Source: Parabacteroides distasonis ATCC 8503 (GTDB lineage Bacteria > Bacteroidota > Bacteroidia > Bacteroidales > Tannerellaceae). Taken from it: a stretch of 64,000 bases of DNA. Positions 17,966 to 27,485 of the stretch are shown here, in pieces. A program made the translations under genes and the position numbers. The stretch covers positions 2,872,501 through 2,936,500 of the forward strand of contig NC_009615.1 in NCBI RefSeq assembly GCF_000012845.1. The letters are read 5' to 3'. Every line of letters begins with the position of its first letter. Positions within the stretch are counted from its first letter, which is position 1. Under the pieces are notes generated by a model. That model searched no databases. It was not told the DNA's origin and saw only the letters and a list, made by a program, of their open reading frames with translations.

Positions 17966-19705
17966 TTACCGCCACTTTACTCTAAGCATTTTTTCCATCC
18001 ATGGAGCTTTAACGAGCTTGAAGTTCCAAGGAAGCGAGTCTAATAAGATGTCAAAAGGCTTCTCCTCGACCGTTAGCATCCAATTATCCTCTTCCATTTT
18101 TAACATTCCCTTTCTCTGGATAAAAGTTTTTTGAAAACCTTCCCAGCTTGTATGCCTCATCTTGTCCCAATTCATAAGTACCGCTTTCTTCAATTGTTCC
18201 ATGATCTCCAATTCATTCTCGGTTAAATCACACGAGCGAGGAAGCGGTTCCGGGCTGTTGTCATAGCCCGTCAAGACTTTGTTTAAGAATAATTCTGACT
18301 CCGGGATTTCCTTCTCATCCGTCACAAAACATTGGGACACAAAAATAGCTTTCACTTGGCATTCTTTCGATTTAAAGTCACGCCTGTCATCACTCAAGTA
18401 GCCTAACCGATTAAAAAGCATTGGCAGGTAGACGGCTATGATCACTAGGCCCGCATTGTCAATAGATACGCCATGGTCTTTTAACTGGCCATTCAAAACG
18501 TTCATATTCATATTATTTTTAAGTTGATATATAAAAACTGACAATTCAGGTAAATTAGTTATATGTCGCCCTATAAAAGTCTCGATCTTACGTAATTCCT
18601 CCTCTGGCACAGACTCCCTCAAACGCTGCCAAAAGAGGAACAACAATCCATCCTTGGAATAATTCCGGTAAACGTTGCCGGAAAGAGCCTGTAACCACCC
18701 CAACCAAAGGTTCTCTTCCAACCCGAAGCTATTGAGACGAAACAAGCGGATTACCTCCTCTACAAGTAAGCGCAAAGCGGGAGTCGCCCCTGTATATAAT
18801 TCCTCCAATAATTCCATTTTTTTGGAATTGGACGGATAGATAGCGGGAAAAGCAGTACGGATGGGAAGCTCGGGCGCTTTCCCCGGTTTCGTGCCCAGTA
18901 AAGCATCCATGGTACGTGTAAACGCATCCATATTCTCCAACATACACTCATGCAATAACAAGCGCAGCCGAGCAGCATCTCCAAATGTACGATTCTCTTT
19001 TACATTCGTAAGGTATTGGATCAAGGATACCTGATTCGGAAAAGCCAGACCGTATTCACGGATGACAAGCAGTAATAAGGAAGCGAAGATACGAGCGGCC
19101 TCTATCGGTTCTTCCACCCTTATTCCGGATGAAGGAATATCCTTCAATTGCCGTAATTGGTCCAGTAAGACTTTCGGGTTCGTCTTCTCCAAGTCCCTCA
19201 CGTACTCGAATAGATCGCCCAGCGGTTCATCGGCACGGCCCGTGATTATAAATTGCCCGAACCGATAGGCTTTCCTCTCCTCATTCAACCAAACAGAGAA
19301 TAAAGGCTCGGGAGATTCCTTATCCATATCCTCGTACAGCAGATCTATTATCTCACGTAACTCTTCCGGGACCCATGGATGTTCCCCATGTGTTCCCTCA
19401 TGGAAATAGGAGATCAGCTCCCGCACCGTGATATTATAATGGGCAGAGAACTGTCCCAACACCGAACGTACGAATTGTTTCCGGCTAAAAGCGGACAATG
19501 GCGCACTAAACAGCACCAGAAAGATAAATTCCCATTTCAACAGCCGGAACTCGTCACCCACCCTTCTTTCCAAACGCCCTTGCTCTTTCCCCTTATCCAG
19601 CGTCTGGGCATACCGTATAATGAAATGGCTTTCCACCGGAACGGTTTGCTCGACCACCGAATAGATTTGCTCCTCGCGCAAGAAACGGATAAAGCAACGG
19701 CACAA
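17966..19705 (-). pseudogene. CIS tape measure protein, C-terminal part, frameshifted
   Basis: About 579 residues in a frame that starts without a real initiation site. Its first conserved block (REEQIYSVVEQTVPVESHFI, then IIRYAQTLDKGKE) is the third copy of a repeat present twice in the upstream frame, so this is the continuation of that gene. The frames switch near 19700-19710 (minus strand): the upstream frame reads YYPEDLKDRLA and the downstream one CRCFIRFLREEQIY. One base lost or two gained accounts for it. The remainder is helix-rich, with no membrane segment. Restored, the protein would be about 1040 residues. It sets tube length in functional systems, by family knowledge. Confidence 0.78.
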
Positions 19706-21087
19706 GCCAACCGATCTTTCAAATCTTCCGGGTAATAAACGGATATACCGGCGGGAGAATCATCGATAGCATTCAAGTACAAAGCAATGATCAATTCCCG
19801 AACGGCTGGATAAGCCGTTAGCAGTCCACTAGCCAAGGTACGGTAAAAATATCCCAACAACTCCATCACCGTCAGATTATAATGCGCCGCCAACTCCTTT
19901 AACACGGAGAAAGCGAACTGATGGCGGGAATATACGCTTCCACTTCTACCGAGAATAACCTCGAAGATAAACACCCATTTCAGCACCCGGAAATCATTCC
20001 CGGCTTTCCCTTCGAGCATGCCCAATTCCTTCTCCTTATCCAACGCTCTCGCATAGTCGATGACAAACGGACTCTCCGCAGGGATCACCTGTTCCACGAT
20101 CAGGTAAATCTGTTCCTCATTATACCCGGATAAGAAAGTCAAGCTCTTCTCCCGCCGCACGAGCAAAGCCTTCAATTCTTCCAGAGAAAAAAGAGAGAAA
20201 TTTTTAGTGAATTCCTTTTCCGATAATGTCTCTAGCCGGATATCCTTCAAAAGCGACAGTAACTCGGGCATGAACAAGCGGGTAGAGGCGAACTTATCTA
20301 AATCATACGTCAGCATCCCCAGTAAATCCACAAAATAAATGGAATAATAGCCGGATAATTCCCGCAGTGCGTACGTCACCATTTGTTTCCGGTTGAAATA
20401 GCCTTGATCCTGAGATAATAAATATCCCCATAGGATTATCCAGATAGCGTTTCTGTAATCATTCTTCCCTATCTCCGGACGCTTTATCTCGGGATAAGAG
20501 TCTTGCAAGAAACGGGCATAAGCGTTTATAAACGAGCTTTCCGAGGGTACCACCACATGTACCAAACGTTCTTGATAGATATCATCCAATTGAAAGACTA
20601 GACGTTTACGAATGGTAAGCGCCTTTCCCTTCTCACGCAGGAAATGACTTAATTCTATCGAAGATGTTCGTACTAATTTATCCAGAAGCTCCGGTAAGGT
20701 GAGTCGCTCCTCTTCCAGCCAAGGCCAATACCCGTGCGACATATAATAGGTAAATACTTCCAGCCAAGATTGCCTGATGGGAACAACTGCTATTCGGTCT
20801 GGATGCTCTTCTTTACTTCGCAAATAAGAAGCGAAAGTCTCGTCCAGTCTCTCCGCCAGTCTACGGGGGAATTGCTCATAGAATTCATCTTCTTCTAGCT
20901 CACCTAGATCCAAATCTAAACTCTCGATCCGGATCAACTCATCTTCCGTATCATAACGGCTTAAAATCTCATCCACGATCCCTTCTAAAGAGGTTCGGTT
21001 AAAGGTATCCCAACGACCATATAAATCATGAACGAAAGGTTCCCGATCCGCAACTAAATCTAGTTTTAAGGTGCCTATTGTTATCAT
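19537..21087 (-). pseudogene. CIS tape measure protein, N-terminal part, frameshifted
   Basis: 516 residues, of which about 462 are native; the tail after RLACAVALSV is out of frame. The N-terminus matches the CIS tape measure family, with LKLDLVADREPF and the signature IRIESLDLDLGELEEDEFYE at about 52-71, followed by long helical segments. A ~150-residue unit repeats: a YQERLVHVVVPSESSFI block at about 166, EEQIYLIVEQVIPAESPFVI at about 323, and a third copy in the downstream frame. The ATG at 21087 opens the minus-strand arm of the cluster. It faces a 410-bp intergenic region with palindromic repeats. One of three damaged genes in the system. Confidence 0.8.
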
Positions 21088-21267
21088 ATGGTTTGCAGGG
21101 TATTTCAGTCTTTATTAGATGCATGCAATATCTATATTATTCTTCGATTAAACAAGTATTATCCAGATTCTTTTCCACAAAAACATATAAAAGTTGATTG
21201 TGCCAGAATAAAACTTATGCGTACCTATAGGTAAACCTGATCGGTACCTATTCTATTCTTAAATTAT

Positions 21268-21336
21268 CGCCACTGATTTTACAATCAGCGGCGGCATTTG
21301 TATATTCAGCGGCTGTGAATATAAATTCAGCGCCGC
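21268..21336. repeat. Nested palindromes and CAGCGGC direct repeats in a divergent intergenic region
   Basis: The region between the tape measure start and the DUF1080 gene (21088-21497) contains ATCAGCGGC-like units at 21283, 21303 and 21325 (20 and 22 bp apart) plus an inverted copy at about 21267-21280. They form hairpins: CTGATT/AATCAG (about 21273-21288) and TATATTCA/TGAATATA around a 7-nt loop (21301-21323), with outer GGCGGC/GCCGCC arms. This could be a regulator site for one or both divergent genes or a REP-like element. The rest of the intergenic region shows nothing else clear. Confidence 0.65.
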
Positions 21337-21449
21337 CAAATTAAGAAATAGAGCTTATCCGACAAAGAATATATAGGCTCTTGGAGAAGTATTTCCTAGG
21401 GAGAGAAGCGTTTTTCCTCCAACAGAGAGAGATATCAAAGATATTTACG

Positions 21450-21457
21450 TAAATTTG
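21450..21457 (+). promoter_or_regulatory. Candidate -7 element for the DUF1080 gene
   Basis: TAAATTTG matches TAnnTTTG and lies 40 bp before the ATG at 21498. No convincing TTTG occurs at the -33 position, so confidence is modest. Confidence 0.4.
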
Positions 21458-21497
21458 CCATTCAGTTACAATTTATCAACCTAAATTCTTTATTTAC

Positions 21498-22790
21498 ATG
21501 GAATCTGTAATGAAAAAAACAGCCGCCACAAGCTTGTTAGCCTCTTGTGCGGTATCGCTGGCCTTGTTTTCCTCTTGTGCCAGTCAAGAACAAAACACAC
21601 TTACTCCCGAGGAAATCGCTGACGGATGGGTCCTGCTTTTTGATGGAAAGACATTGGATGGTTGGAAAGATTACAACGGGACTACATTGACACAGCCTTG
21701 GCATGTAGTGGATGGTTGTATCCAAGCCAAAGGTGATGGCAGCGACGCTAGTGGCTACATCGTAACCGATAAAGAGTATGAGAACTTCGAGCTTTCTTGG
21801 GACTGGAAATTGTCCAAGGGGGGCAATAGCGGTATGTTGTACCACGTGGTAGAGCGTCCCCAATACGCTGTTCCTTACGTAACAGGGCCGGAGTATCAAT
21901 TGATCGACGAGCCGAACTTCCCGGAGCCATTGGAAGAGTGGCAGAAATTAGGCGTAGATTACGCGATGCACTTGCCGGATAAATCCAAGATGAAGGTGAA
22001 TCCGCAAGGCGAATGGAACAACTCCAAGATCGTATTCGATAACGGACATGTGGAACATTGGTTGAACGGACAAAAGATCGTTGAGTTCGAGGCATGGACA
22101 GACGATTGGCACGCTAAGAAAAATAGCGGTAAATGGGCCAACGCACCGGAATACGGATTGGCGAAAAAAGGTGTGCTTTGTTTGCAAGATCATGGTTATC
22201 CCGCATCTTTCCGTAACTTGAAGATCAAGGAACTTCCCCGTAAGACCGGTAAGGAAGTGAACTTGTTCAACGGCGTGGATTTGACGGGATGGGAACCATA
22301 CGGTACGGAGAAATGGTACGTAAAAGACGGCTTATTGGTTTGCGAAAGCGGTCCCGACAAACAATACGGTTATCTCGCTACCCGTGATTATTACGATGAT
22401 TTCGATCTAACCGTAGAGTTCAAGCAAGAGGCTGACGGAAACTCCGGCGTATTCATCCGCTCTTTCGTAGAGGAAGGCGTGAAAGTAAACGGCTGGCAGG
22501 TAGAAGTAGCTCCGAAGGGTCACGATACAGGTGGTATCTATGAGTCGTACGGACGTGGCTGGCTGGTTCAGATTCCGGACGAGAAAGAGAATATATTGAA
22601 AGAGGGCGATTGGAACACGATGCGTATCAAGGTACAAGGCGACAACGTACAGACTTGGCTGAACGGACAGGAAATGGTAAACTTGAATGACGAGAAGATC
22701 GGAGCCGGCAAAGGCCGCATCGCCCTTCAGATTCACGACGGTGGAGGCATCAAGGTTCTTTGGCGTAATTTAAAACTTACGACATTATAA
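21498..22790 (+). CDS. Lipoprotein with two tandem DUF1080 (3-keto-disaccharide hydrolase-type) domains
   Basis: 430 residues. The signal peptide ends in a lipobox (LALFSSC, Cys about 27), so an outer-membrane or periplasmic lipoprotein is likely. Translation may begin at the ATG at 21510 (MKKTAATSLL), which gives a more typical signal peptide. Two LamG-like DUF1080 domains follow: residues about 35-215 (GWVLLFDGKTLDGWKDYNG, ELSWDWKLSKGGNSGMLYHV) and about 240-430 (VNLFNGVDLTGWEPYG, DDFDLTVEFKQEADGNSGVF). Members act on 3-keto-glycosides in some gut Bacteroidetes. Most family members have one domain; the duplication is notable. The next gene is NPCBM-domain glycosidase-like, beyond a terminator. 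Confidence 0.85.
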   Translation: MESVMKKTAATSLLASCAVSLALFSSCASQEQNTLTPEEIADGWVLLFDGKTLDGWKDYNGTTLTQPWHVVDGCIQAKGDGSDASGYIVTDKEYENFELSWDWKLSKGGNSGMLYHVVERPQYAVPYVTGPEYQLIDEPNFPEPLEEWQKLGVDYAMHLPDKSKMKVNPQGEWNNSKIVFDNGHVEHWLNGQKIVEFEAWTDDWHAKKNSGKWANAPEYGLAKKGVLCLQDHGYPASFRNLKIKELPRKTGKEVNLFNGVDLTGWEPYGTEKWYVKDGLLVCESGPDKQYGYLATRDYYDDFDLTVEFKQEADGNSGVFIRSFVEEGVKVNGWQVEVAPKGHDTGGIYESYGRGWLVQIPDEKENILKEGDWNTMRIKVQGDNVQTWLNGQEMVNLNDEKIGAGKGRIALQIHDGGGIKVLWRNLKLTTL

Positions 22791-22815
22791 TAGAACGAAA
22801 CTAGATTATAAACCC

Positions 22816-22860
22816 AATAAGGTGTTTCAAAAGAAGTCTTTTTGAAGCACCTTATTTTTA
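22816..22860 (+). terminator. Intrinsic terminator after the double-DUF1080 gene
   Basis: The stem AATAAGGTG-TTTCAAAA pairs with TTTTTGAAGCACCTTATT around a short loop and is followed by TTTTTA. It lies about 25 bp after the stop, so this gene is probably monocistronic. Confidence 0.85.
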
Positions 22861-22894
22861 TCATTGATAACACGCTCTTTTATCACTGGATTTT

Positions 22895-25711
22895 ATGAAT
22901 AAACTTATCTTTACAGCTATCCTTTCGGGATTTGCCGGTCTCTACGCCATGGGCCAGAACGAAATCCGGCTTATGGACATGGACCTAAATAAATCCTACC
23001 AAACCTACGGTGGCGCCGTCAAAGGGAAATCAGTTACCAACGAGCCCGCCTCCATACAAGGAAAAACGTATGATGACGTGATCGGGGTACAAGCCAAAAG
23101 CCATATCAAGATCGATTTACACAAGAATGCGTCACGCTTTCAAGCACAGGTCGGGATCGCCGACTCACATATCGATTATACAGATAAAAGCCTCACGGTT
23201 ATCCCTTTTGTTGACGGAACGAAAATGTATTTCGATACCCGAAAAAACGCCAAGACATTTGTTGGTCTAGAAGGTAAAGACGGAAAGGTACATCCGGGCT
23301 CGGTCTTATTTATCTTGAAAGGAGATGACAAGGAGCTTTATAACAGCGGTATCGTCAAACTTGGCGACGCCCCGAAAACAATCGATATCCCCCTAAATGG
23401 CATAAAGATATTGGACCTTATCGTAGAGCCTACCGACGATGGCCCCAGCGGAGATCATGCCTTATGGATCACGCCCCAAATAGAGTATATGGAGATCATC
23501 CCCTCGATCATCTCCACAAGCTATCAAGGGAAAGGGCCGGAGGTATCATCCGGTACGGAGAAGAAATTACTTGATAAAATCAAGCGATTGCCCCAACAAG
23601 GGCTTCCTTTGGAAAACACCTCTTTCGACTGGCTTTTACAACCCTCACGATCCAAAGCCGGCATATATGCGACTCCCGATGGCAAAAGCATCTTATTGTC
23701 AAACGGAATGGTAGCACGTATGTTCCGTGTCTTGCCCAATCTCTCCACTCTAGATATCTTTAACCGGATGACCGGAGAAAGTATGCTTCGTGCCGTAAGT
23801 AGCGAAGGCAGTTTGACGATTGACGGGAAACGTTGGGAACTTGGCGGGCTGGCCGGCCAGCCCGAGCGCGGATACTTCCAGATGGAATGGGTCGAGCAGA
23901 TGACTACCCGCTCCGGTTCTTTTCTCATTGAGGATTTCCGCATAGAGGAGCTGCAGGAAGATATCAAATGGGCCAGAAGCCGCTGGGCACTGAATAAGAA
24001 CGTACCCACAGGGAAAAGACTGACTTTCGTATTGAAAGGAGAGAAAGAAACAGAAGGTGTCACCGTAGAACTCCATTACGACTTATACGATCATATCCCG
24101 GTTATCCGGAAAAGTATGGAGGTTACCAACAAGACCCCGCAGTCCATAGATATCGATGCCTTTCAATTGGAATATCTGGCATTCGCCGAACCGGAGTCTC
24201 CCGGCGGTGGAGATCCCTCCAAATTCAGGCTCCCGAACATACATATAGAAAGCGATTATGCTTGTGGCGGAGAGTTTACCGAGCGGGAAACCGATATCAC
24301 GGAGAAATGGGTAGCCGATCCGGAATATACCTCCCAACGCAACTATCCTTTGCTCACGCCTTGCATATTAGACGTATCGCCCAAGCTAGGTCCCGATTAT
24401 ACCCTAGCGGCGGGCCAGGAGTTCAAGTCCTTCAGCGTATACGAGATGCCGTTCGACAGCGATGACCGGGAACGGAAGGGCTTGTTCAAACGACGCTTTC
24501 ATTATACGGTAGCTCCATGGGCTACGGAGAATCCGATCTTCATGCACCTTACCTCTTCCGATCCGGATGTTATTCGTACCGCTATCGATCAATGCGCTAC
24601 CGTGGGCTACGAGATGGTGATCATCAGCTTCGGGTCTGGATTGAACGCCGAGGATATCTCGGAAGAAAATATCGCCAAATATAAATCCTTGGTAGATTAC
24701 GCCCGCGGCAAAGGTGTAGAGTTAGGATGTTACTCCCTCTTATCAAGCCGTTGGATCAGCGACGAGGTGGATGTTATCAATCCCAAGACGGGCAAACGGG
24801 GAGGCATGCGTTTCGGTAGCGCTCCCTGCCTGTGCAGCGATTGGGGATATGAGTATTTCCATCATATACGAACCTTCTTCGAGCGTACGGGCATGCGTTG
24901 CTTCGAGCACGACGGCTCCTATCCCGGCGACGTATGCGCCTCCACCCACCATACCTATCATAAAGGGCTGGAAGATTCCCAATGGAATCAGTTCCATAAG
25001 ATAACCGATCTCTATCGTTGGATGTGCGAGAATGGCATTTATATCAATGTTCCCGATTTCTATTTCTTGAACGGGTCTACCAAGACAGGCATTGGTTACC
25101 GTGAAGCCAACTGGTCGCTTCCCCGGGACAGGCAGATCATCCATGCCCGCCAATTGAATTATGATGGTACATGGGATCGGATGGCTTCGGCATGCTGGAG
25201 CTTCGTTCCTCTCGTGGAGTATCAAGGAGGAGGAGAGGCCGCCACCTTGGAGCCCCTCCACGAACACTTGTTCGAATACAAAACACATATGATGCAAAAT
25301 TACGGAGCTGGTGTCCAAGCTTGCTATCGAGGGCCACGCCTATATGATACCCCGGAAACCCAAGCGGCCGTAACCGAGGTTATTCAATGGTATAAGAAAT
25401 ACCGCGATATACTCAACAGCGATATGATCCACTTACGCCGGCCGGACGCACGAGACTGGGACGGGTTCATACACGTCAATCCTCACAAGAAGGAGAAAGG
25501 TCTAGCCATGTTCTTCAATCCGACCCATCAAGAGATCACCCGTACGATCCATATTCCACTCTATTATACCGGCCTGACACAAACAGCCCGCATCCGGGAA
25601 AAAGAGCAAAAGCCTGTCACCTACAAACTGAACCGGGACTATACGGTGGAGCTTACGGTTAAAATCCCTGCCAACGGATATACTTGGTATGTGGTTGAAG
25701 CAGCCGATTAG
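22895..25711 (+). CDS. NPCBM/NEW2-domain protein with a GH-D-like (alpha-galactosidase-type) barrel
   Basis: 938 residues with a signal peptide (cleavage after about AMGQ, residue 21). Residues about 30-205 resemble an NPCBM/NEW2 carbohydrate-binding beta domain (YQTYGGAVKGKSVTNEPASI, VIGVQAKSHIKIDL, IPFVDGTKMYFDTRKN, LNGIKILDLIVEPTDDGP). A beta-sandwich region (about 260-540) and a TIM-barrel-like region follow, with CATVGYEMVIISFGSG at about 567-582 and MRCFEHDGSYPGDVCASTHH at about 667-686. The latter acidic cluster is a likely catalytic site by analogy with clan GH-D. The C-terminal beta domain ends ANGYTWYVVE. Substrate unknown; a periplasmic or surface glycosidase is likely. It has its own start after a terminator and ends at another terminator. 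Confidence 0.7.
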   Translation: MNKLIFTAILSGFAGLYAMGQNEIRLMDMDLNKSYQTYGGAVKGKSVTNEPASIQGKTYDDVIGVQAKSHIKIDLHKNASRFQAQVGIADSHIDYTDKSLTVIPFVDGTKMYFDTRKNAKTFVGLEGKDGKVHPGSVLFILKGDDKELYNSGIVKLGDAPKTIDIPLNGIKILDLIVEPTDDGPSGDHALWITPQIEYMEIIPSIISTSYQGKGPEVSSGTEKKLLDKIKRLPQQGLPLENTSFDWLLQPSRSKAGIYATPDGKSILLSNGMVARMFRVLPNLSTLDIFNRMTGESMLRAVSSEGSLTIDGKRWELGGLAGQPERGYFQMEWVEQMTTRSGSFLIEDFRIEELQEDIKWARSRWALNKNVPTGKRLTFVLKGEKETEGVTVELHYDLYDHIPVIRKSMEVTNKTPQSIDIDAFQLEYLAFAEPESPGGGDPSKFRLPNIHIESDYACGGEFTERETDITEKWVADPEYTSQRNYPLLTPCILDVSPKLGPDYTLAAGQEFKSFSVYEMPFDSDDRERKGLFKRRFHYTVAPWATENPIFMHLTSSDPDVIRTAIDQCATVGYEMVIISFGSGLNAEDISEENIAKYKSLVDYARGKGVELGCYSLLSSRWISDEVDVINPKTGKRGGMRFGSAPCLCSDWGYEYFHHIRTFFERTGMRCFEHDGSYPGDVCASTHHTYHKGLEDSQWNQFHKITDLYRWMCENGIYINVPDFYFLNGSTKTGIGYREANWSLPRDRQIIHARQLNYDGTWDRMASACWSFVPLVEYQGGGEAATLEPLHEHLFEYKTHMMQNYGAGVQACYRGPRLYDTPETQAAVTEVIQWYKKYRDILNSDMIHLRRPDARDWDGFIHVNPHKKEKGLAMFFNPTHQEITRTIHIPLYYTGLTQTARIREKEQKPVTYKLNRDYTVELTVKIPANGYTWYVVEAAD

Positions 25712-25715
25712 AACT

Positions 25716-25750
25716 AAAATGGCCGGGATAATCGCTACCCCGGCCATTTT
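25716..25750. terminator. Bidirectional terminator between convergent genes
   Basis: A 12-bp perfect stem, AAAATGGCCGGG/CCCGGCCATTTT, with an ~11-nt loop lies between the stop of the NPCBM gene (plus) and that of the DUF4890 gene (minus). The A and T runs on either side let it work in both directions. Confidence 0.85.
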
Positions 25751-25768
25751 ATCTATCTATAGACTTCT

Positions 25769-26152
25769 TTATCTACGTCCGTTACCTAGATGTTTTCTGC
25801 CATGTTTATTCCCTTTAGGCTGCTGTTTTTCCAGATATTGTTTGTATTGTTCCTCCGTCAATATTTTTTTCATCTGGGCGTTCTTATCCTCACGCATGGC
25901 CAACATCTTTTCCCGTTGCTTCTCACGCTCAGCCTTCATCGCCTCACGTTCTTTTTGAGCCTTTTCCATATACTCTTTTTGAAGTTTACGGAACTCCACC
26001 GCTTGTTTCTCATCCAGCTTCAAGTCGGCGATCATCTTCTCGCAACGTGCGGACGGATCCATCTTACGCTTGTCCATACGCCTGTTCTCACGAGCGAACA
26101 CAGAAGTTGAACTCAACAATACAACCAAACACAATCCTATTACCTTTTTCAT
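25769..26152 (-). CDS. Small exported DUF4890-like protein
   Basis: 127 residues. The signal peptide (MKKVIGLCLVVLLSSTSVFA) is followed by a very charged, helix-forming region with repeated KQREKM and REAMKAEREK motifs and a C-terminal basic tail (KGNKHGRKHLGNGRR). The pattern of DLKLDEKQAVEFRKLQKEY and then KKILTEEQYKQYLEK resembles periplasmic DUF4890 and Spy/CpxP-like helical proteins of Bacteroidetes, which may act as chaperones or metal/stress sensors. Function here is unknown. It stands alone between a terminator and a 121-bp gap in which I see nothing specific. Confidence 0.75.
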   Translation of the reverse strand: MKKVIGLCLVVLLSSTSVFARENRRMDKRKMDPSARCEKMIADLKLDEKQAVEFRKLQKEYMEKAQKEREAMKAEREKQREKMLAMREDKNAQMKKILTEEQYKQYLEKQQPKGNKHGRKHLGNGRR

Positions 26153-26273
26153 AAACTACTACTTATTACTTTTATTATAAATTACCTGTTTATGAAGCGC
26201 TTCGAAAGAATAGACATCGATAAAAAGGAAAGGTTTAATCGGAAATAACATTTAACATCTTACCACAGGCCAT

Positions 26274-27452
26274 TTACCATCTCGGAATCTCCAAATCATC
26301 CTTACTGGGTAATGCCGGGAATTTAGCGTGTGGTTCCGCCTGATACCAGAAAGTAGTCGATGAGATATCCGACTTCTGGTTATTATACCTACCGTCGTGC
26401 CGCCAACCCAAATCTTGAATCGTAACCTTCAGATCCTTTTCAAAACGAACCGGGTCCAAGATATGCCAGCGATACAAGCCGAACGCCGTAACAGCCCGAT
26501 ATAGGCCATCCGGACGGATCACTTGGTGCATTCCCGCATAAGGAGTGGTGAATTCTTGGTACTGATGTGTTTTCTGATTCTCGAAGTTATACGAACCGCA
26601 GAAATAATCCTCCGTACCTGTTCCACAGATTGTCGGGTATTCCTTGTCGCCATCCATATAGAACTTGATCTCTCCTTCACCCCACCAACAGTTATCATTG
26701 ACACGCCAAGCCAAATAAGTTCCAACATATTGTCCCTTTCCCTTGATTCCATCCACCAACGTATGGCTAGAGCCTTGTGTCGGGTTGGAACGACGGAACT
26801 GTGCATGGAAATATCCCTCATCCTCCGGCACTTCCGTCAAGGTATAATTAATTTGGTAATACAAACGCATCTCTTCCGCATTGTTAATATTCTCCAATGT
26901 TATGCGTGCTTTCTTACGGAACGGCATCTTCCAGTAGCAATTGAAAGCGCTCCCGGGGTTTACACAGACCGCTAACGAAGATAGTTGGGCATACTCATTA
27001 AAAGCACTGGCGAAGAAATCCCCGACCGGACATTCAACCGAAGGCTCTTTCTCGTCGTCCCAATACATACGGAGTATCGAGAATCGCCAGTTGCCAGTGG
27101 GAGTCATCCATATCTGCTGGATAGCCCCCGGGCCATCAATCTCCGCGATGGTAACTGTCTCCCCCGGTTTCACGATAATAAAAGGATTTACTTTCCAGCC
27201 TTTCCCCAAATCTTTCGCTGGGCCGGCCGCATTCGCCTTATTCCGGACATCCTTATCTCTCACGGGATCAGCCATCGCTCCTTTCCCTTTCTCCCCCGTA
27301 AAATTCTCCGGACTGATCGAACGACTCTGCGCATTCGACAAACGAGAAAGGTTTCCCATATTCATATCCAACCCGTTAAAAGGATACTGCTGGGCATTCG
27401 CCCAAAAACTTAACAGCAAAAAGGCTAACAGCAAAACATTGATCTTCTTCAT
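26274..27452 (-). CDS. GH172 (DUF2961) glycoside hydrolase
   Basis: 392 residues with a signal peptide ending FWANAQ. DUF2961/GH172 marks: GPGAIQQIWMTPTG at about 105-118, RMYWDDEKEPSVECPVGDFF, NCYWKMPFRKKARI, CWWGEGEIKFYMDGD at about 255-269, and CGTGTEDYFCGSYNF at about 276-290. E261 and E281 lie where the two catalytic glutamates of the family are expected (my alignment by eye). GH172 enzymes act on D-fructofuranosides and D-arabinofuranosides. Last gene of PUL 1, 33 bp after the GH140 gene; probably co-transcribed from the SusC promoter. Nothing in it looks damaged. Confidence 0.9.
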   Translation of the reverse strand: MKKINVLLLAFLLLSFWANAQQYPFNGLDMNMGNLSRLSNAQSRSISPENFTGEKGKGAMADPVRDKDVRNKANAAGPAKDLGKGWKVNPFIIVKPGETVTIAEIDGPGAIQQIWMTPTGNWRFSILRMYWDDEKEPSVECPVGDFFASAFNEYAQLSSLAVCVNPGSAFNCYWKMPFRKKARITLENINNAEEMRLYYQINYTLTEVPEDEGYFHAQFRRSNPTQGSSHTLVDGIKGKGQYVGTYLAWRVNDNCWWGEGEIKFYMDGDKEYPTICGTGTEDYFCGSYNFENQKTHQYQEFTTPYAGMHQVIRPDGLYRAVTAFGLYRWHILDPVRFEKDLKVTIQDLGWRHDGRYNNQKSDISSTTFWYQAEPHAKFPALPSKDDLEIPRW

Positions 27453-27485
27453 AATGACTTTTATTATTTAAAATTTATACATCGT

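Noticed and set aside
19537..19705. Two separate overlapping tape-measure genes
   Set aside because: The overlap is an artefact of one frame running on past the shift. Repeat structure and family signature show a single gene.
2408..21087. Type VI secretion system
   Set aside because: Despite a VgrG-like spike, the cluster has no TssJLM membrane complex and no ClpV-type ATPase. DUF4255, DUF5908, DUF4157, the CIS tape measure and a Pvc15-type ATPase identify an eCIS-type system.
2408..21087. Prophage with contractile tail
   Set aside because: There are no capsid, portal, terminase, integrase or lysis genes.
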